Made by a program: the position numbers and the translations under genes. Below, piece by piece: positions 59,191 through 64,000 of a DNA stretch of 64,000 bases. Numbering within the stretch: the stretch's first letter is position 1; each line of letters begins with the position of its first letter. Below the pieces are notes generated by a model. It had not been told where the DNA came from. It made no database searches and saw nothing but the letters and a program-made list of their open reading frames with translations. Origin of the DNA: Siphonodentalium dalli (lineage: Eukaryota > Mollusca > Scaphopoda > Gadilida > Siphonodentaliidae); NCBI GenBank assembly GCA_032622095.1, contig CP136062.1, positions 195,245,887 through 195,309,886 on the forward strand. The letters run 5' to 3'.

Positions 59191-59686
59191 CCAAATTATA
59201 CATTTTCGTGAGTTTTTGACAGTTAAAACGCAATTTTTGAGCCATCTAGGTGATAATTCGATTAGTTTTTCCATTCCCCTCATAATCTATGGTCCCAAAT
59301 AACGTAATCATAATGAAAAGCCTATTGTGCGAGTAATAACAACGACGAAAACTGCTAATTGTGATATCTCGATCGGTTCTCTCCCGATCGAGTCGGTTCT
59401 CTCCCAATTTAATCGGTTCTGTCCGGGAAATACGATGACTATTATTTGGAAGGATACGTGAAAATAACCAAGTGAACACAACGAAATATCAATTATGTTG
59501 AATTTACACCACTTATGATCAATTTCGGTGAGTTACACTGCCTTCTTATACATATAATTATGTGTCAACGGTAGTAACAGAATCGTTCACTTTATTGTGA
59601 CGCAAAGCATGCAATTTGACATGAATGGTCAATGTGAACAGCGAAGACTGATTTTTTCCCCAACAAACCAATCATAATGGTCTACT

Positions 59687-59765
59687 GATTCAAAATGGCC
59701 GCCACTTTTTTTCAATATGGACGCCACTTTTTTTCTTCAAAATGGCCGGCACTGTTTTTCAAAAA
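59687..59765. repeat. 24-bp tandem 'aaaatggccgccactttttttc' units
   Basis: Three units with small changes. The surrounding open frames are not supported. Confidence 0.75.
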
Positions 59766-60539
59766 GTCGCATTTTTCAGCTTCTATTAAACTTTTACGAA
59801 CCACGTGACTTCCATTCCTTATTCGAACATGGCCGCCGCCCATGCAGAGGGGTTCATATAGGTGACCCACGCCATTTCTCGGTTCCTTTATATATTAAGG
59901 TCAAACAAATGGTGCTGTAAGTTACCCCCCCCCCCCCCAAGACGCATTAAAGAGTCACCACAAACCCCACCCAAAATTGACGGTGGTCAACTGAATTTGG
60001 ATCGGGGGGAGTGTTTATGGTGTCTTGTGGACACATGTTTTAATTTCATTTTGTCCACAGTTGTCATTTCACCTTGATGCAATATGAACGATAAAGTGAG
60101 TCCTAGTCGATTTAGCCAGTCCATGTACCGGTATATAGTTTGTAATTAAGTTCGTTTTAACTATATCTTGGGCTTACTTAAGCTTGTGCAATTTGGGTTA
60201 TTTATATGAATGCTTCGTATACAAATTAGCAGCTAAGCATATACGAGCGTATTAACATTTCACTCGATGATATTTTGGATGATTCGAGCGAAATGAAAAC
60301 TTATTTAATAAAATTAAATAAATACACATAAAACATGGTCTATTCCCAATGTGTTGGTGCACAACTCCATGACAAAACATCACAAATTAATGAAAGACGT
60401 TTATGTGCTTATTGCTTGGTTGTTTTATTTGTTCAGTCGTTCCTTGTTTGTGTATTATATAGGTTTTTTTTGTTATTAAATAACATTTGATATTTTAATT
60501 TGATTTATTTCATTATTTATTCCTATGGGATCAAAATGG

Positions 60540-60720
60540 TTGGAAACTAAAAATTGTAATCAGATGTAATCGAAAAGTAATCAGTTACATTTTACTAAAG
60601 TAAACGTAATCGTAATCAATTACATTTGAAAAAAATGTAATCAATAATCGTAATCATGTAAATCAAAAGTAATTGTAATCGTAATAAATTACATTGGCAT
60701 GTAATCGCCCCAACCCTGGC
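60540..60720. mobile_element. GTAATC-rich element end with CCAGGGTTGGGGCGATTACA terminus
   Basis: Repeated 'gtaatcgtaatcaattacat' and its complement up to 'gtaatcgccccaaccctggc', a terminus type often seen in DNA elements. The left terminus is not evident. Confidence 0.5.
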
Positions 60721-60824
60721 TAGAATTGAACACATATCCCACCTGAAACTTTCAAAAACAGACCTTCATTTATCAAATAAAGTAACTTGGTGGTTTGCGC
60801 TCCAAAATAGGCGTAATAATAGTC

Positions 60825-61130
60825 GCTTTTTAAGTTTTCCCCGACATAGAAATAGCTCGATAAACACATGAAATACCTTTCTATGAGCAGTATAATAATG
60901 TCACAAAAAGACACATTGGAGTCATGAAAAATAAAACTTTGAACCCGATTTTTGGGTTCCAAACAAAAACAGCCATTTGCACGACATGGAACAGAAAAGA
61001 GCGTTCCGTGTTAGTCTATCCTTGATATGGTAGAAATAAAGAGCCGTTGTTTCACGAAAAAAAACCAGCTGGAATAGGGCTCTGACCACAGTATGTATTT
61101 CTCAGAGCATATGAGGCCGATATATATATT
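60825..61130 (+). repeat. Dispersed repeat (partner 39580-39900)
   Basis: See the partner; the similarity is patchy but colinear. Confidence 0.65.
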
Positions 61131-61456
61131 TATTGCACACTCAATGGCTTATTTGTACGAAATACAGCAAAATACAGAAGATTTCAAAACGTTTAAATAA
61201 ACAATTGTGTGTCGTTCTTGAACAATACAAACCGATTACGTCAATAACGTCATTGGCGACGTCAACCGTATATAGCAGACAATTTCTTCATTAAATTATT
61301 AGGTATAGTCTACACTAAGCACACGTGTGTGCATTAAATGAACAATATAGTCCTAAATTATAGTATAGTACAAGCTACAATCTCCAGAGTGTGCAATAAA
61401 CATAGAACAACACAGTTTTGTGAACATGTTAACGTTATTGCACTCGTTTGTCATGC

Positions 61457-61500
61457 CGCGAGGTAAAACTCGAACCTCCGGTTCTCGTTTTACCATCGCG
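61457..61500. repeat. Hairpin CGCGAGGTAAAACTCGAACC
   Basis: 20-bp arms with a 3-4 base loop; it resembles a stem with one mismatch and one offset. It mimics a pol III B box (ggttcgag) on the minus strand, but no tRNA fold is present. Confidence 0.65.
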
Positions 61501-61761
61501 TCACAACAAACTCATGCAATAACGTCAACCAGTTCACACACTTGTGTCGTTCTATCTATATATATACTTATCAACATTTCTTGTATTTGCAACCAAACTT
61601 ATGCATCCTTAGAAATTACTTAGACAAAATTTCGAAGCTCGAATGAGCCATGTCCATTTAAGTTAACAGAATATCATGACAGTAGATGTCTAATTTCATT
61701 GGGTCAATTATGCGGGCGTGCACTATTATATATGATCCTATACCCAACATGACTGTTAATA

Positions 61762-61827
61762 TGTTGTATCTGGGGGGTGGCAGTAAGACAGTCTAGCCTG
61801 ACTATGCCACCCCTCGAATATACAACA
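61762..61827. repeat. Hairpin 'gttgtatctggggggtggca'
   Basis: Pairs with 'tgccacccctcgaatatacaac'; inner 'cagtctagcctgact'. A TATCC microsatellite follows at about 61878-61901. Confidence 0.65.
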
Positions 61828-61904
61828 TAATATTTGTCAAATGTATTATGCATTAATATGTGTATATTTAAATAAAATATCCTATCCTATCCTATCCTAT
61901 CTGC

Positions 61905-63890
61905 CACATGGAGTGAAGGTAATGCCACTTAATCTTCTGTTATAAGAGATAGCTATACTCTTATTTCTTAATTCACTTGCTGGATTGTGTAGGTAACATC
62001 CGCTACAACCACTATCGGGTTTAAACGTTTGTTACACACAACTAAATGATCCCAAAGTGCAGATATCGTTCGAATAAATATCAAGTAAAGAACCGTCGCA
62101 GCCGTGATTACCTTGAGATAGAATCGTAACGCTCATAAGTTGTGATCAGGAGGCTAATGCTCCAAATTATCGACACACATCGGGATATTTCCTCAGCTAT
62201 TTTACAGAAGAACAACACAGGTACAATTTATACTCAGTGTTCGTCTTCAGAATGTGTTTCACATTTGGTATGCTACCAAAAACAAAGAAATTACGTTTAC
62301 AAAGCTTGAGTTTCAGTGATTACATGTTGATAATTACACGTTAACTCGCTATATCCGAGTTAATTGTGATCTAAAGTTCAGGTTTCGGTAAAACGGCACT
62401 TATGCAGCCTCTGTTCGTTCAAGAAAGTTTAATGTATTTAAGATATATATAATTATGCGTGCTTTGTCCCGAAAATGAAAATTTTTAACCATAAGGAACC
62501 GTAACAAATCAGTCAAGAACCATCACAATACCGGCGATAGAATGACTTCCGATGTAACAGTTCCTAGACAGTGTGATCACCAGATGAATAAAATCTAAAC
62601 TTATGGGTTGTCATATCCAACAGTTGGAAGAATCCGTTGTAAACTCGATGAAAACTCGAACCTAACACGAGGGTGCAAATAGACATTACTAGAAGGGGGT
62701 GCATTTAGAAACTGTAAGTGAACACCCCTAACAGGGACCATCCAGCCACATCCCTGCTAACTCATGATTTACACTGATTTAATGTTTCCATTCGTTGTAC
62801 AGTTCCGGGCCTATAATGTCGAATAACACAGCATAGCCTATACTATTATTATGACATTAGAACATAAAACACAAACTAACATAAACGTTTTCACCCTTGC
62901 ACACGCACCCCACCCTAAATATGATCCATGTGCCGGCATGTCCGAAGGATAATTGGGATATTTTCAAGCAGAAACGGTCAAAATGTGAAGCATATCATTC
63001 ACATCTTTGACATCCCAGCTCTGGTTTGGCGACATCTCATCGCAGGATCGATCTGTGGCTTTGATACCCGAAGTTATGGTGGGTACCCACACTTGGGTAC
63101 AGGTAGTATTTTTGCGAACCGCTCTGCAGGCTAGACAATTTTATGGTTAATTAAACATATATTTTTCTATTGATGCGAGCATTATCCGTCATCTATGACT
63201 GATAATTATGTTTCAAACAAACTACCTAATGTCAAAAAGTGTCTACTATTTATGACAAAATCGGAAATGAGTCGGAATTTCTATTAAATTTATCGGGATG
63301 AGAGCAAGCTATGTTCGCTATCCCATTGAGAGGGAACATTCCGCTTTGCGAAATTATGTTTTGAATAGCGGATATCACCATTTATTATATGCTTCCCCAT
63401 TAAATAGTGGGAAATTGCCGTGGCGTAGAGCGTTATATCCATCGCCTGGACCGACTCGATGGATAACACTGACCGACTCGATGGATAACACAATAGTATT
63501 ACTTTTTCGGAGATCACTTCCGGTTTATAGCGGCGAATCACATTAAGTTTCAAAGCGTATTAATAACAGCCGGACTATTGTTTTAATTATTGATTTTCAC
63601 GGTTCATAAACTGTTATTTAATTGTTATAATGTTAACTCATTTGTTTTAATATATTCTTATCACTAAATTATGTATACATTAATTTTCTCGCTTCATTTC
63701 AGAATAAAATAATGGGGACTATTTCGATATTTGTCATTCAGTGGTGAGCAAATCAATTGATGGAATGTAAACAAAATGCAAATGTCGAAGCTTTCTAACA
63801 ATTTGAAGTGAACTGTAGGACAAAATTAGCAGTTTTGGTGCGGTTTATAGCGCATATAATAAAAAGAAAACCTACGGGTTTTGGTTGAAT
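61905..63890. other. No supported gene
   Basis: 62590-62760 is a relative of the CAGGGACGTGGC family ('agccacatccctgctaa'). 'accgactcgatggataacac' is tandemly repeated at 63450-63491. Open frames at 62928 and 63298/63290 show no features. Confidence 0.5.
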
Positions 63891-63895
63891 ACCCG

Positions 63896-63998
63896 GATTA
63901 TCTCATTCGTGGGTGCAAGGAAGTACAGAATTTCCACTCGCGGCTTGCAGCCGCTCGTGGAAATTCTGTACTTCCTTGCACCCACTCATGAGATAATT
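63896..63998. repeat. Hairpin at right window edge, arms about 42 bp
   Basis: 'attatctcattcgtgggtgcaaggaagtacagaatttccac' is mirrored almost perfectly around ACTCGCGGCTTGCAGCCGCTCGT. It may continue past base 64000. Confidence 0.85.
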
Positions 63999-64000
63999 CG

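Overview
This is a eukaryotic nuclear window: introns with GT-AG borders, very low coding density, AT-rich intergenic DNA, and dense small inverted-repeat transposable elements. The repeat types (tRNA-derived SINE head, retroposon 3' tails carrying 'gggccataactc' and GACGGACG-type motifs, many MITEs) and the one recognisable gene suggest a marine lophotrochozoan animal, most likely a mollusc. No species is claimed.

The one protein-coding gene I can support is on the minus strand between about 2.75 and 21.69 kb. It is a carbohydrate sulfotransferase of the CHST15 (GalNAc4S-6ST-like) type. I could join six coding exons with compatible phases and GT-AG borders: 21638-21390, 19303-19036, 7516-7394, 5453-5297, 3863-3707 and 2930-2783. 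Together they give a 367-residue open reading. It has an N-terminal membrane anchor, an intact 5'-PAPS-binding loop (G-F-P-K-S-G-T-T) and an intact 3'-phosphate-binding motif (R-x7-S) that crosses an exon junction. The last 40-60 residues usual for the family were not found, so the final exon is either left of base 1 or lost. A tRNA-like SINE lies just upstream of the first coding exon.

The gene's introns, especially the 11.5-kb one (7517-19035), are full of mobile DNA. There are several short families with terminal inverted repeats, foldback elements, retroposon tails, and a striking 67-bp near-perfect hairpin (arms 26 bp). The hairpin recurs at least nine times inside elements that have three different terminal repeats.

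Right of 21.7 kb I see no gene I can support. That part holds more MITEs (23.7, 42.25, 44.65, 50.4 and 51.1 kb), retroposon tails (26.1-27.5 kb), a LINE-like tail cluster (32.3-33.1 kb), and a minisatellite of about 50-52 bp in two blocks (33.3-34.5 and 34.9-36.45 kb) produced by a 1.6-kb segmental duplication. It also holds a nested AT-rich palindrome of about 3.4 kb (55.5-59.0 kb) and several isolated perfect or near-perfect hairpins. The long open frames across the minisatellite are a by-product of a repeat unit with no stop codon in any minus-strand frame, not genes.
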